Of a DNA stretch of 64,000 nucleotides, positions 26,901 to 38,136 are shown piece after piece. Where the stretch lies: positions 1 to 64,000 of the forward strand of contig NZ_MBEQ01000056.1 in assembly GCF_001954135.1 (NCBI RefSeq), written 5' to 3'. The DNA is from Mycobacterium sp. GA-1841. Lineage in GTDB: Bacteria; Actinomycetota; Actinomycetes; Mycobacteriales; Mycobacteriaceae. The notes below the pieces were generated by a model. It did no database searches. It was given only the letters and a program-made list of their open reading frames with translations, and was not told the DNA's origin. Position 1 is the first letter of the stretch. Each line of letters begins with the position of its first letter. Position numbers and translations under genes: made by a program.

Positions 26901-27531
26901 ACTCTCGGAGTTGGGCCGGGTCAATCCGCTTGCGCTGGAGGAGTTCGCGGCGCTGGAGGAGCGCTACAACTTCCTGTCGACGCAACTGGAGGACGTGAAG
27001 GCGGCCCGCAGCGATCTGCTCGATGTCATCGCCGACGTGGACACCCGCATCCTGCAGGTGTTCACCGAGGCTTATGTCGATGTCGAGCGCGAGTTCGAGC
27101 AGGTGTTCTCCACGCTGTTCCCCGGCGGAGAGGGCAGGTTGCTGCTCACGAACCCGGCGGACATGCTGACCACCGGCATCGAGGTCGAGGCTCGACCGCC
27201 CGGCAAGAAGATCAAGCGGCTCTCCTTGCTGTCCGGCGGCGAGAAGTCGTTGACCGCGGTGGCGATGTTGGTGGCGATCTTCCGGGCCCGGCCGTCCCCG
27301 TTCTATGTGATGGACGAGGTGGAGGCCGCACTCGACGACGTCAACCTGCGGCGGCTGATCAGCCTGTTCGAGCAGCTGCGGGAGAAGTCGCAGCTGATCG
27401 TGATCACCCATCAGAAGCCGACCATGGAGGTCGCCGACGCGCTCTACGGCGTGACGATGCGCGGTGACGGCATCACCACGGTGATCTCCCAGCGGATGCG
27501 CGGGCAGGAATTGGCGGTCAACTCGAGCTGA
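23944..27531 (+). CDS. smc: Chromosome segregation protein SMC
   Basis: 1195 residues, GTG start. The condensin ATPase that loads with ScpA/ScpB to organise and segregate the chromosome. Walker A is GPNGSGKSN at 31-39; the ABC signature [15 protein letters not shown] and Walker [14 protein letters not shown] lie near the C-terminus. Long coiled coils flank the central hinge (about 510-660; [16 protein letters not shown]). Its last 14 bases overlap the 3' end of the convergent PE-PPE gene. Confidence 0.97.
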   Translation: MHLKSLTLKGFKSFASPTTLRFEPGITCVVGPNGSGKSNVVDALTWVMGEQGAKTLRGGKMEDVIFAGTSSRAPLGRAEVTLTIDNSDNALPIEYSEVSITRRVFRDGAGEYEINGSSCRLMDVQELLSDSGIGREMHVIVGQGKLSEILESRPEDRRAFIEEAAGVLKHRKRKEKAVRKLDSMAANLARLTDLTTELRRQLKPLGRQAEMARRAATIQADLRDARLRLAADDLVRRQVEFHNTNQAETTLRREHDEATTRLETATVELQAHEAAVAELTRRAEAAQQTWFRASALAERVSATVRIATDRAQLFEAEAEVSTGQDPEALEAEADEVAELEMELLGELEESRIVLESARAELSEREQLAAEAERAHLAAARAEADRREGLARLAGQVDTMRTRVESIDEGVMRLSVNIEEAAAKAQQAQAEFETVQSRVGELDAGEVGLDEQHDRSVAALKLADERVAELQAAERAAERQVASLHARIEALSVSLDRRDGAAWLQKNHSGAGLFGTIGEYLKVQPGHEVAVATVLGAAADALAAEDFGVAAAAVAALKESDGGRAALLLGDWKINGTAPSGALPDGAMWANDVVTVPERLRGAITAMLAGVAVVSDLRAGVHLVSERPDLRAVTAEGDLVGAGWISGGSDRKPSTLEISSEIDKARRELDGAERQTGELAAALSGALAEQAARQESAEEAMAALNESDAAISAIYEQLGRLGQESRVAGDEWQRLIRQRDELEAGRTKTVEELTELESRLHNAEQLPTFEAEPVDRQASMAAAEAARSVEVEARLAVRTAEERANAVRGRADSLRRAAAAEREARVRAQRAREAREHAARVAAAVSESGRIVAQRLSGVVAVASQMRDELATERQMRATALSQVRETVNELNARITALTDSLHRDEMAKAQAALRIEQLEAQVLEQFGMPAADLVAEYGPQVPLPPSELEMAEYEQARERGEQVTAPAPMPFDRPTQERRAKKAERELSELGRVNPLALEEFAALEERYNFLSTQLEDVKAARSDLLDVIADVDTRILQVFTEAYVDVEREFEQVFSTLFPGGEGRLLLTNPADMLTTGIEVEARPPGKKIKRLSLLSGGEKSLTAVAMLVAIFRARPSPFYVMDEVEAALDDVNLRRLISLFEQLREKSQLIVITHQKPTMEVADALYGVTMRGDGITTVISQRMRGQELAVNSS

Positions 27532-29059
27532 CGCCGGTCGATGCCCGGCCACGCGATACGTCGGACTTCCCGGTGCGATGCGCATGGCGTGGTTTGCTTT
27601 GCGGTGCTGAGCCTTTGGTGGCGCTCGCCCGGGCTGCGTTCGCATCGCCCTCGTCGGTGCGGTGGGCCCGGCGGGGTCGGCGCGCGTCATCCGAGGGCGC
27701 CGCGTCGTCGGCGACATCGGCTGTCTTCTCGTGGGTGAGGGAGTGGCGCAAGGGCTTTGGGCTTCGTTCGGATGTCGCCTTCGCATCCGTGCCACTCGGC
27801 TCAGGCGTCTGTTCCGCTACCGGTGGGGTTCCCGGCGCGGCGACCGTGTCGTCCCGGCTGGGCTGCGTGAGGGCGTGGTCGTCGGTGGCCAGACGTAGCC
27901 CGCGCAGGTGCGGTCGAACCTGGCGCGGCAGCGCGTCGGGCGGCGTCGCGGTATCGGTTGCGGTCTTGGCGGATGTCGAGTTGGCCGGCGGCGCGGGGCT
28001 TTCCGGGTGGTGCACGCTGTCGCGGTCGACGTCGATACCCAGACCGGCGAGCGCGTCGTGTACCCCGTCGTCGGCCGCCGCGGTCAGATCGGACTTGAGT
28101 TTGTCCCAATCGATGTCGGCGATCAGCCCGGCCCGGGTCGGCACGCCCATGTGCTCGGGCGTGCGGTCATAGGCGAGGTCGATCAAAACGCGCAGCGTCG
28201 GCTCGACGAGGTCCAGTGCCGGGTCGAGAATCCCGATGTCACGCAACGGCTGCAGCAGCGGCAGATGTTCGGTATGCACCAGGTAATAGGTGGTGTGGCC
28301 GGAGGTATAGGACTGGTATGTGCTCGGATCGTCCAGGTTCACCACTGATGAGCCGTAATTCGGGTGCAGGTAGACGTACCCCATCATCGCGTTGAGATCG
28401 GCCAGGAGATTGAGCGGGTACTTCGGGAAATCGGCGATCAGGTCGTATTCGCGGGCCACGTCGATCGTCGAGTAGTCGTCATCGGGAGTGGCCCCATCGA
28501 AGCTGACGCCCAGAATCGGAATGTACAGCCCGTCGAACCGGGCCAGGATTCCGCCGTTGGGCCGGTTGGGATTGGCGACCAACACGAACGACAGTTCGTC
28601 GGCCGACGGTACGGTCGCGCCTTGCGCCCGCAGGTCGGCCAGGTTCCGCTTCTCCCGGGTGGCGATGTTGGCGCTCTGCGAGTAGCCGACGACGATCTTC
28701 TCGCCTGGTGTCGCCAGCACGGCGTTGTTGAGGCTGAGCACGCCTCGGGCCACCGAGGTGTCGAAGGTGGCATCACCCAGATCGGTGGCCGGCCAGAACT
28801 CCTCGGGTGTGGACACCCACTGCAAATCGTCCTCGTCCAGATGGCGGTCCGACAGATAGGTGGTGTTCACCTCATCCACATAGGTCCCGTCGCCCCATTG
28901 ATGAGGATCACCCAACGCCTTCATCCCGGTCCCACCCATGATGAGTGCGGTGGCGGTCAGCTGGACCAGTGTGGTCATGCTCGCGGTCACCGCAAGCCCG
29001 ATGGTGCCGATCAGCGCGACGACCGCCAGCGCCAACCCCCGAAGCAGACGCACGTGCAT
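27518..29059 (-). CDS. PE-PPE domain (serine hydrolase fold) secreted protein
   Basis: 513 residues from ATG 29059 with GGGAGG seven bases upstream; the frame extends to 29206 without a ribosome site. An N-terminal signal or anchor helix ([18 protein letters not shown]) precedes a PE-PPE domain (pfam08237), an alpha/beta-hydrolase. The nucleophile elbow is VVGYSQSA; the lead-in [13 protein letters not shown] is typical. No PE or PPE N-terminal domain is present. The last 150 residues are a disordered Ala/Lys/Arg/Ser tail ([18 protein letters not shown]). M. tuberculosis has nothing at this site between smc and ftsY, so this is a lineage-specific insertion. Esterase activity is likely by family but untested. 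Confidence 0.85.
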   Translation of the reverse strand: MHVRLLRGLALAVVALIGTIGLAVTASMTTLVQLTATALIMGGTGMKALGDPHQWGDGTYVDEVNTTYLSDRHLDEDDLQWVSTPEEFWPATDLGDATFDTSVARGVLSLNNAVLATPGEKIVVGYSQSANIATREKRNLADLRAQGATVPSADELSFVLVANPNRPNGGILARFDGLYIPILGVSFDGATPDDDYSTIDVAREYDLIADFPKYPLNLLADLNAMMGYVYLHPNYGSSVVNLDDPSTYQSYTSGHTTYYLVHTEHLPLLQPLRDIGILDPALDLVEPTLRVLIDLAYDRTPEHMGVPTRAGLIADIDWDKLKSDLTAAADDGVHDALAGLGIDVDRDSVHHPESPAPPANSTSAKTATDTATPPDALPRQVRPHLRGLRLATDDHALTQPSRDDTVAAPGTPPVAEQTPEPSGTDAKATSERSPKPLRHSLTHEKTADVADDAAPSDDARRPRRAHRTDEGDANAARASATKGSAPQSKPRHAHRTGKSDVSRGRASTGVSSS

Positions 29060-29463
29060 TTTGGCCCTCCCGTTCCGCGAACATTCCGAGGGAACGACCG
29101 CTCGCCGGCCATGGCTGAAGTCTTTCCCGACCCAGGTGGATCGTGAACCACACGCGGTGTGGTTGTCAGCAAATTCGAAAAAGAATCGCTGCCGATCTTG
29201 AAACAAGTGTGAAATGCGGTTTCTGGTGCCAGGTCGTTGAATGACAGCTAAGCCGTGGGGCGGACCTACGGCTGGCGTGAACCTATTGGCGCAATGGGGC
29301 TGTTGGTCGAAATGTACTCCGCGGTACGTACACGTACCATCGGTTCTGGCAATCTGCTGCGGCGGTGTCCTGGACGTGGACGGAAGGCACCGAGATTCTG
29401 TTCGTCCGCCGCCGCCGAATGGGGCCGGTCGTTGCCGGGCGGATGCCCTGAGACAATGTCGAC
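29060..29463. other. Divergent intergenic region between PE-PPE gene and ftsY
   Basis: 404 bases with no gene I can support. It must hold both promoters. The only clear structure is a palindrome at 29323-29338, listed separately. Confidence 0.4.
29323..29338. promoter_or_regulatory. Perfect 7+7 palindrome upstream of ftsY
   Basis: GGTACGT and ACGTACC are exact complements separated by AC. It lies about 125 bases before ftsY and 265 before the PE-PPE start, a plausible operator for either gene. The binding protein is unknown. Confidence 0.4.
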
Positions 29464-30867
29464 GTGTCAGATGGTGCGTTGTTGGGTGTCTGGATCGCCA
29501 TTGCGGTCGTCGCTGTTCTCGTCGTCATTGCGCTGACCGTCGGATTGGTGCGGTACCGACGGCGACGGATCAGCCTGTCGGAAGACAGTGCGGCGAAACA
29601 GATCGACCGCTCCGGGGGGTATACCGCCTCCTCGGGGATCACATTCAGCCAATCGGCCACGCCGACCGCTGAGCGGATCGACACCAGCGGGCTGCCCGCA
29701 GTCGGTGACGACGCCACCATTCCGCGGGACGCCCCCCGGCGCACGATCTCCGACGTACAGCTGCCCGAGCCGCCGGCCGCGACCGCCCCACCCGAGGCGC
29801 CCGCTGCGGCTGAGGAGCCGATTGCACCGGAAGCCCCCGAAGCACCGGAAGTCCCCGAAGCCCCCGAGGCGCCGGAGGTCCCGGAAACGCCCGCCGCCTC
29901 GTCGGCCGAGGCGACGGATGCCGTTGCCGCCGAGGTCGAGGCCATCGCCCCGGCCGAAGGCCGGATGGACCGGCTGCGCGGCCGGCTCGCCAAGTCCCAG
30001 AATGCGTTGGGCCGCAGCATGCTCGGGCTCCTCGGCGGCGGTGATCTCGATGAGGATTCATGGGAGGCGGTCGAGGACACCCTGTTGATCGCCGATCTGG
30101 GACCCGTGGTCACCGAATCTGTGGTGGAGGCGTTGCGGGAGCGGATGGCCAGCAAGGGTGTCCGCAGTGAGGCCGAAGCGCGTGCGGTGTTGCGCGAAGT
30201 GCTGATGTCCGAGTTGCGGCCGGAGTTCGACCGCTCGATCAAGGCGCTTCCGCACGCCGACAAGCCCTCGGTGTTGTTGGTCGTGGGGGTCAACGGCACC
30301 GGCAAGACCACCACGGTCGGCAAGCTGGCCCGGGTGCTGGTCGCCGACGGCCGACGCGTCGTGTTGGGTGCCGCCGACACCTTCCGCGCTGCTGCCGCCG
30401 ACCAGTTGCAGACGTGGGCTGCCCGCGTCGGCGCCGAGGTGGTGCGCGGTGCCGAAGGTGCCGACCCGGCCTCGGTGGCGTTCGACGCCGTCGACGAGGG
30501 CATCAAGGCCGGCGCCGACGTCGTCGTCGTCGACACCGCGGGCCGCCTTCACACGAAAACCGGTCTGATGGATGAGCTGGGCAAGGTCAAGCGGGTCGTG
30601 GAGAAGCGTGCCGCCGTCGACGAGGTCCTGCTGGTGCTGGATGCCACGATCGGCCAGAACAGCTTGCCCCAGGCCAAGGTGTTCGCCGAAGTCGTCGACA
30701 TCACCGGGGTGGTGTTGACCAAGCTCGACGGCACCGCCAAGGGCGGCATCGTGTTCCGGGTTCAGCAGGAACTCGGTGTGCCGGTCAAGCTCGTCGGGCT
30801 CGGAGAAGGCCCGGACGATCTCGCTCCCTTCGAGCCGGCGGCCTTCGTCGACGCCTTGTTGGGCTGA
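29464..30867 (+). CDS. ftsY: Signal recognition particle receptor FtsY
   Basis: 467 residues, GTG start. GTPase receptor that docks SRP-ribosome complexes at the membrane. An N-terminal membrane helix (IAIAVVAVLVVIALTVGLV) is followed by an acidic tail with PEAPE/PEVPE repeats, the A domain of actinobacterial FtsY. The NG domain has G1 GVNGTGKTTTVGKLA, DTAGRLHTK and TKLDGTAKGG. Partner Ffh is encoded four kilobases downstream. Confidence 0.96.
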   Translation: MSDGALLGVWIAIAVVAVLVVIALTVGLVRYRRRRISLSEDSAAKQIDRSGGYTASSGITFSQSATPTAERIDTSGLPAVGDDATIPRDAPRRTISDVQLPEPPAATAPPEAPAAAEEPIAPEAPEAPEVPEAPEAPEVPETPAASSAEATDAVAAEVEAIAPAEGRMDRLRGRLAKSQNALGRSMLGLLGGGDLDEDSWEAVEDTLLIADLGPVVTESVVEALRERMASKGVRSEAEARAVLREVLMSELRPEFDRSIKALPHADKPSVLLVVGVNGTGKTTTVGKLARVLVADGRRVVLGAADTFRAAAADQLQTWAARVGAEVVRGAEGADPASVAFDAVDEGIKAGADVVVVDTAGRLHTKTGLMDELGKVKRVVEKRAAVDEVLLVLDATIGQNSLPQAKVFAEVVDITGVVLTKLDGTAKGGIVFRVQQELGVPVKLVGLGEGPDDLAPFEPAAFVDALLG

Positions 30868-30903
30868 GGAGACTCCTGAGTTCCCGACGCGTCCATACCG
30901 GGC

Positions 30904-30930
30904 GTGAGTTTCGGGAAACATGAAGGTAAC
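30904..30930 (+). promoter_or_regulatory. GlnR-like box upstream of amt
   Basis: GTGAG-n6-GAAAC-n6-GTAAC, with GAAAC at 30915-30919 and GTAAC at 30926-30930. This fits the actinobacterial GlnR pattern (gTnAc-n6-GaAAc-n6-GtnAC) with one mismatch. It lies about 120 bases before the amt GTG start. In M. smegmatis GlnR activates the amt operon under nitrogen limitation. Confidence 0.5.
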
Positions 30931-31048
30931 GGGGATCCGGATTGCGTTCACTTCGACGAAACGCATCCGCATCACTGATGAAACGGCACACAACGAATCT
31001 CATCGGGAGCCGATCTTTCGGCGCACTTCCCAAGGAGGTTCACACAAA

Positions 31049-32771
<1,723 letters not shown>

Positions 32772-32858
32772 CGGCGGTCGGTCGAACAGCTGATCGACCG
32801 AGTCTCCCGGCCGAACCGAGTGGGCGTTGGTGGGTAGTCGGCCGGGGGAGGAGTCCAA

Positions 32859-35387
32859 ATGACAGAGCAGAAACCAGAATCCACCCGCGATTGGCTGCGT
32901 GAGGAGCCGGTCGGTACCGGAGCCCCCCTCGGGGAGGCGCCGGCCGGCTCGCCACGCCCCGCCAACGACCTGGCGGCAGCCACCCAACAGTTGCTCAACG
33001 GGGGATCGCGTCACCTGGACGCGGCGGAACTGCGCGACGCGTTGCTCGATCTCCACGAGTTCTGGCTCACCACAAAGGCCGCCGAGATCGGTATCACGGC
33101 CTCCAGCGGGTTTGCCATCGTGGCGACCGGAGGCCTGGGGCGCGGCGAGATGTTGCCGTACTCCGATCTGGATCTGATGCTGTTGCACGACAACATGCCA
33201 CTGGCCGTGGTTTCCGAAGTGGCCGAGCAGCTCTGGTATCCGTTGTGGGACGCCAATATTCGAATCGACCACAGTGTCCGTACCGTGCCCGAGGCGCTCA
33301 AAGTCGCCGGTGAGGACATCGCGGTGGGCCTGGCCATGCTCGACGCGCGGCACATCGCCGGTGATGCCGACCTGTCGGCGCTGCTGGTGGGCGGTGCGCG
33401 TCGACAGTGGCGGATCGGGATCGCTTCGCGGTTCGACGAACTCATCGACCATGCGCAGGGGCGGTGGCAGCGCAGCGGCCAGATCGCCCACCGGGCCGAA
33501 CCCGATCTCAAGTCCGGCCGGGGTGGTCTGCGTGACGTCCAACTGCTCAACGCGCTCGCGATAGCCCAACTGGCCGATGTGTATCCGAGCCGCGCCCTGG
33601 CCTCACCGACCGGCACGCTGGGCGGTGCGCACCTGGCACTGCTGAATGTTCGGACCGAACTGCACCGCGCCTCCGGACGCGGTCGAGAAACCCTGTTGGC
33701 CCAGCACGCCGACGAGATCGGGGCAGCCCTGCGGATCGGGGATCGCTTCGACCTGGCCCGCATGCTCTCGGACGCCGCGCGCACCGTGAGCTATTACGTC
33801 GACGCCGGTATCCGCACGGCCGCCAATGCCTTACCGCGCCGGGGCTTTGCGGCGCTGCGACGGCCGGTGCGGCGCCCCCTCGACGAAGGGGTGATCGAAT
33901 ACGCCGGTGAGGTGATCCTGGCCCGCGACGCCCGCCCGGAACGCGACCCGGGACTGATCCTGCGCGTCGCCGCGGCGTCGGCCGGTACCGGCCTGCCGAT
34001 GGCCGTCTCCACGTTGAGTCGGCTGGCCGAAACCGCCCCGGAACTGCGCACCCCCTGGCCGCGTCAGGCGCTCAAGGACCTTCTGGTGTTGCTGGCTTCG
34101 GGGCCGGCCGCGGTCGCCACGATCGAGGCCCTGGACCGCACCGGCCTGTGGGGACGGCTGTTCCCGGAATGGGGTGCGGTGCGCGACCTGCCGCCCCGCG
34201 ATGTGGTGCACATCTGGACGGTTGACCGTCATCTGGTCGAAACAGTCTCGCGGGCAAGCGCATTCACCACCCGGGTGTCGCGTCCGGATCTCTTGCTGCT
34301 GGGTGCGCTGTGCCATGACATCGGCAAGGGTCGCGGTGGCGACCACAGTGTCATCGGTGCCGAGCTGGCCACCCAGATCGGCACCCGGCTGGGATTGTGG
34401 CCGTCGGATATCGAGGTCCTGTCCAAGATGGTTCGATACCATCTGCTGCTGCCCGATACCGCGACCCGACGAGACCTGCAGGACCCCAAGACGATTGACG
34501 CGGTCGCTGATGCGCTCGGCGGCGACATGGTGCTGTTGGAGCTGCTGAACGTCCTGGCCGAAGCCGATTCACTGGCCACCGGCCCCGGCGTGTGGGGCGA
34601 CTGGAAAGCCTCGCTGATCGGCGACCTGGTGCGCCGGTGCCGGTTGGTGATGGCCGGCGAGCCCCTGCCGCAGCCTGACCCCATCGAACCGCGGTTCCTG
34701 GCGCTGGCGGCTGATGTCGGTGTCCACGTGGAGCTCACCCCGGCCGACTCCCCACACATCTACAGCGTGACGATGATCGCCCCCGACCGGCGGGGTCTGC
34801 TGTCGAAAGCGGCCGGTGTGTTGGCGTTGCACTCGCTGCGGGTCCACTCGGCGTCGGTCAACAGTCACGAGGGCTCGGCGATCAACACCTTCGTGGTGTC
34901 CCCGCACTTCGGTGCACCGCCGGCGGCGGAACTGCTGCGCCAGCAGTTCATTCTCGCGCTCAACGGCGACCTGGACGTGATGGACGCACTCGACCGGCGC
35001 GATCGCGAGGCAGCCCGATATCCGACCACCCGCGCCGGGGAGATTCTCGCCGCCGTGCCGGCCAACCACGTGCCGGCGCAGCCGCGCATTCTGTGGTCGC
35101 CCGGCGGCGAGCCGGAGGAGCTGATCGTGCAGATCCGCACCATCGACCGCTCGGGTCTGCTGGCCCGGCTGACCGCGGTGTTCGAAACCGACGGCGTGGA
35201 CGTGGCCTGGGCGAAGGTGACGACGCTGGGGTCCTCGGTGATCGATGTGTTCTGCATCACCGCACCCACGCTCGCGGCGGGTGACACCGGTCTCGGCGCC
35301 CTGCGCGAGGAATTGGAACGCGACATGCTCGCGATCCTGCCCGCGCCGCCGCCCAAACCGGCCACGCCCGCCGAACAGGCCGGTTGA
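32859..35387 (+). CDS. glnD: PII nucleotidyltransferase GlnD
   Basis: 842 residues. Modifies Tyr51 of PII, by adenylylation in the actinobacteria studied. Nucleotidyltransferase domain with [19 protein letters not shown] (metal-binding Asp pair); HD phosphohydrolase domain [19 protein letters not shown] for removal; two C-terminal ACT domains ([14 protein letters not shown] and [16 protein letters not shown]) that sense glutamine. The ATG is preceded by GGGGGAGGAG. Confidence 0.95.
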   Translation: MTEQKPESTRDWLREEPVGTGAPLGEAPAGSPRPANDLAAATQQLLNGGSRHLDAAELRDALLDLHEFWLTTKAAEIGITASSGFAIVATGGLGRGEMLPYSDLDLMLLHDNMPLAVVSEVAEQLWYPLWDANIRIDHSVRTVPEALKVAGEDIAVGLAMLDARHIAGDADLSALLVGGARRQWRIGIASRFDELIDHAQGRWQRSGQIAHRAEPDLKSGRGGLRDVQLLNALAIAQLADVYPSRALASPTGTLGGAHLALLNVRTELHRASGRGRETLLAQHADEIGAALRIGDRFDLARMLSDAARTVSYYVDAGIRTAANALPRRGFAALRRPVRRPLDEGVIEYAGEVILARDARPERDPGLILRVAAASAGTGLPMAVSTLSRLAETAPELRTPWPRQALKDLLVLLASGPAAVATIEALDRTGLWGRLFPEWGAVRDLPPRDVVHIWTVDRHLVETVSRASAFTTRVSRPDLLLLGALCHDIGKGRGGDHSVIGAELATQIGTRLGLWPSDIEVLSKMVRYHLLLPDTATRRDLQDPKTIDAVADALGGDMVLLELLNVLAEADSLATGPGVWGDWKASLIGDLVRRCRLVMAGEPLPQPDPIEPRFLALAADVGVHVELTPADSPHIYSVTMIAPDRRGLLSKAAGVLALHSLRVHSASVNSHEGSAINTFVVSPHFGAPPAAELLRQQFILALNGDLDVMDALDRRDREAARYPTTRAGEILAAVPANHVPAQPRILWSPGGEPEELIVQIRTIDRSGLLARLTAVFETDGVDVAWAKVTTLGSSVIDVFCITAPTLAAGDTGLGALREELERDMLAILPAPPPKPATPAEQAG

Positions 35388-35433
35388 GGGCGGGCCGACG
35401 TCCGCCCAACCCGCCGACCGTTAGGCTTACCAC

Positions 35434-36999
35434 GTGTTTGAAAGCCTGTCTGACCGGTTGACCGGAGCCCTGCAGGGCCTACGCGGCAAGGGGCGGTTGA
35501 CCGACGCCGATATCGACGCCACGGCGCGCGAGATCCGGTTGGCCCTGCTGGAGGCCGACGTCTCGCTGCCGGTGGTGCGCGCGTTCGTCGCGCGGATCAA
35601 GGACCGCGCCAAAGGCGCCGAGGTCTCCGCTGCGCTGAACCCCGCGCAACAGGTGGTCAAGATCGTCAACGAGGAGCTGATCGGCATCCTCGGCGGTCAG
35701 ACTCGTCAACTGGCCTTCGCCAAGAACCCGCCGACGGTCATCATGCTGGCCGGCCTGCAAGGTGCCGGTAAGACGACGCTGGCGGGCAAGCTGGCGAAGT
35801 GGCTCAAGGGTCTGGGGCACAGCCCGCTGCTGGTGGCGTGTGACCTGCAGCGGCCCGGTGCGGTCCACCAGCTGCAGATCGTCGGTGAGCGCGCCGGGGT
35901 GTCGGTGTTCGCGCCGCATCCGGGCACCTCCGTCGAGGGTCTTGAGCAGGCCGGTCAAGGGGACCCGGTGGCGGTCGCGTCGGCCGGCCTGGCCGAGGCG
36001 AAGGCCAAACACTTCGACGTGGTCCTCGTCGACACCGCCGGCCGGCTGGGCATCGACGAGGAACTGATGGGACAGGCCGCGGCCATCCGCGACGCCGTGA
36101 AACCCGACGAGACCCTGTTCGTGCTCGACGCGATGATCGGCCAGGACGCCGTCGCCACCGCCGAGGCGTTCCGCGAGGGCGTCGGCTTCACCGGCGTCGT
36201 ACTGACCAAGCTCGACGGCGATGCGCGCGGTGGTGCGGCGCTGTCGGTCCGCGAGATCACCGGCGTACCGATCCTGTTCGCCTCGGCAGGGGAGAAGCTC
36301 GAAGACTTCGATGTCTTCCACCCCGACCGGATGGCCAGCCGGATCCTGGGCATGGGCGACGTGCTCACCCTCATCGAACAGGCCGAACAGGTCTTCGATC
36401 AGCAGAAGGCCGAGGAGGCCGCAGCCAAGATCGGTTCGGGAGAGCTGACCCTGGAGGACTTCCTCGAGCAGATGCTGGCGATCCGCAAGATGGGTCCGAT
36501 CGGCAACCTGCTGGGCATGCTCCCCGGCGCCGGCCAGATGAAGGACGCGTTGGCCGCGGTCGACGACAGCCAGCTCGACCGGGTGCAGGCGATCATCCGC
36601 GGGATGACCCCTGCCGAGCGGGCCGATCCGAAGATCATCAATGCCTCGCGCCGGCTGCGCATCGCCAACGGCTCGGGCGTCAGCGTCTCCGAGGTGAACC
36701 AGCTCGTCGACCGGTTCTTCGACGCCCGCAAGATGATGTCGCAGATGGCCGGCCAGATGGGGATGCCGTTCGGCCGCAAGGGTTCGACCCGCAAGGCGGC
36801 GAAGGGCAAGAACAAGCAGGCCGGCAAGAAGAAGGGCCGTCAGCCAGGGAAAGGTCCGACCCCGCCGAGAAACCCGTTGGGTGCCGGGCTGCCCGCCGGA
36901 TTCCCCGATTTGTCCAACATGCCCAAGGGGCTGGACGAGTTGCCGCCCGGGCTGGCCGATTTCGACCTGTCGAAGCTGAAGTTCCCCGGCCAGAACTAG
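35434..36999 (+). CDS. ffh: Signal recognition particle protein Ffh
   Basis: 521 residues, GTG start. SRP54 GTPase that binds signal sequences and 4.5S RNA. N domain from FESLSDRLTGALQGLRGKG; G domain with GLQGAGKTTLAGKLA, DTAGRLGID and TKLDGDARGGAA; methionine-rich M domain (FLEQMLAIRKMG, MMSQMAGQMGMPF). A basic Lys-rich stretch and a Pro-rich tail close it. Confidence 0.97.
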   Translation: MFESLSDRLTGALQGLRGKGRLTDADIDATAREIRLALLEADVSLPVVRAFVARIKDRAKGAEVSAALNPAQQVVKIVNEELIGILGGQTRQLAFAKNPPTVIMLAGLQGAGKTTLAGKLAKWLKGLGHSPLLVACDLQRPGAVHQLQIVGERAGVSVFAPHPGTSVEGLEQAGQGDPVAVASAGLAEAKAKHFDVVLVDTAGRLGIDEELMGQAAAIRDAVKPDETLFVLDAMIGQDAVATAEAFREGVGFTGVVLTKLDGDARGGAALSVREITGVPILFASAGEKLEDFDVFHPDRMASRILGMGDVLTLIEQAEQVFDQQKAEEAAAKIGSGELTLEDFLEQMLAIRKMGPIGNLLGMLPGAGQMKDALAAVDDSQLDRVQAIIRGMTPAERADPKIINASRRLRIANGSGVSVSEVNQLVDRFFDARKMMSQMAGQMGMPFGRKGSTRKAAKGKNKQAGKKKGRQPGKGPTPPRNPLGAGLPAGFPDLSNMPKGLDELPPGLADFDLSKLKFPGQN

Positions 37000-37003
37000 T
37001 CTG

Positions 37004-38071
37004 ATGAGCGCGCTGCACATTCGTGGCCGGGGCCTCCCGGACGGCGACGAGGTGCAATGGTGGATTCATCAGGGTGTGCTGTCGGCCGAACCGATTGCCA
37101 ACGCCGACACCGTCTTTGACGGCGGCTGGATCATCCCCGGCCTGGTCGACGCGCACTGCCATGTCGGTCTCGGACCCGGTGGTGCAGTGTCGCTGGACGA
37201 GTCGGTGGAGCAGGCGCAGACCGAGCGCGACGCGGGCGCGCTGTTGCTGCGCGATGCCGGTTCACCGGTGGACACCCGCAGCTTCGACGACCGCGAGGAC
37301 CTGCCGCGCATCATCCGGGCCGGGCGGCATCTGGCCCGCCCCAAACGATATTCGCCCGGCTTGCCGATCGACATCGAGGACGAGTCGCAACTGCCCGCCG
37401 CGGTGGCCGAGCAGGCCCGGTGGGGCGACGGCTGGGTGAAACTGGTCGGCGACTGGATCGACCGCAGCGTCGGCGACCTCGCCCCGCTGTGGTCCGACGA
37501 GATCCTCAAGTCCGCGATCGATGCGGCCCATGCCGAGGGTGCGCGCGTCACCGCGCACGTGTTCGGCGAGGACGCCCTGCCGGGCCTCATCAATGCCGGA
37601 ATCGACTGCATCGAGCACGGCACCGGGATCACCGACGACACCATCGAATTGATGCTCGAGCACGGCACGGCTCTGGTGCCCACCCTGATCAACATCGACA
37701 ACTTCCCGGGTATCGCCGATGCGGCCGGCAAGTACCCGACGTATGCCAAACACATGCGCGACCTCTACGCGTCCTGCCGCGACCGCGTCGGCGCCGCCTA
37801 CGCCGCCGGGGTACCGGTGTTCGCGGGCACCGACGCCGGCGGCATGGTCGCCCATGGTCGTATCGCCGACGAGATCGAGGCGCTCAAGGGCATCGGTATG
37901 AGCCCGACGGCGGCCCTGGGGGCGGCCAGTTGGGACGCCCGGGCGTGGTTGGGCCGGCCCGCCCTCGAACATGGCGCGTCGGCGGATCTCGTCTGCTACA
38001 CCGAGGATCCGCGGCACGGCGGCGTCAGCCATCCGGCTCTGGTGATCCTGCGCGGCCGGGTCTGGCGTTGA
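37004..38071 (+). CDS. Amidohydrolase (Rv2915c-like)
   Basis: 355 residues starting four bases after ffh. Metal-dependent hydrolase of the imidazolonepropionase/prolidase-like group. The metal motif DAHCHVGLGP gives HxH; further ligands are likely in VTAHVFGED, CIEHGTGI and FAGTDAGG (Asp). The small N-terminal beta part (IRGRGLPDGDEVQWW) is typical of composite-barrel amidohydrolases. The substrate is unknown. Confidence 0.85.
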   Translation: MSALHIRGRGLPDGDEVQWWIHQGVLSAEPIANADTVFDGGWIIPGLVDAHCHVGLGPGGAVSLDESVEQAQTERDAGALLLRDAGSPVDTRSFDDREDLPRIIRAGRHLARPKRYSPGLPIDIEDESQLPAAVAEQARWGDGWVKLVGDWIDRSVGDLAPLWSDEILKSAIDAAHAEGARVTAHVFGEDALPGLINAGIDCIEHGTGITDDTIELMLEHGTALVPTLINIDNFPGIADAAGKYPTYAKHMRDLYASCRDRVGAAYAAGVPVFAGTDAGGMVAHGRIADEIEALKGIGMSPTAALGAASWDARAWLGRPALEHGASADLVCYTEDPRHGGVSHPALVILRGRVWR

Positions 38072-38079
38072 GCGTGCGC

Positions 38080-38114
38080 TGACGGCGCAGAAGTGCGAGT
38101 AGGGGGCGCCGTCA
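38080..38114. terminator. Bidirectional stem-loop between convergent genes
   Basis: TGACGGCGC (38080-38088) and GCGCCGTCA (38106-38114) are perfect complements with a 17-base loop, between the stops of the amidohydrolase and the flavoprotein. No T-tract, as usual in mycobacteria. Confidence 0.55.
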
Positions 38115-38136
38115 CCGCAGCGTCAGCGGCCGTAAC

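Noticed and set aside
29241..29672. Plus-strand frame overlapping the ftsY start
   Set aside because: No ribosome site and Cys/Arg-rich composition; ftsY in another frame is secure.
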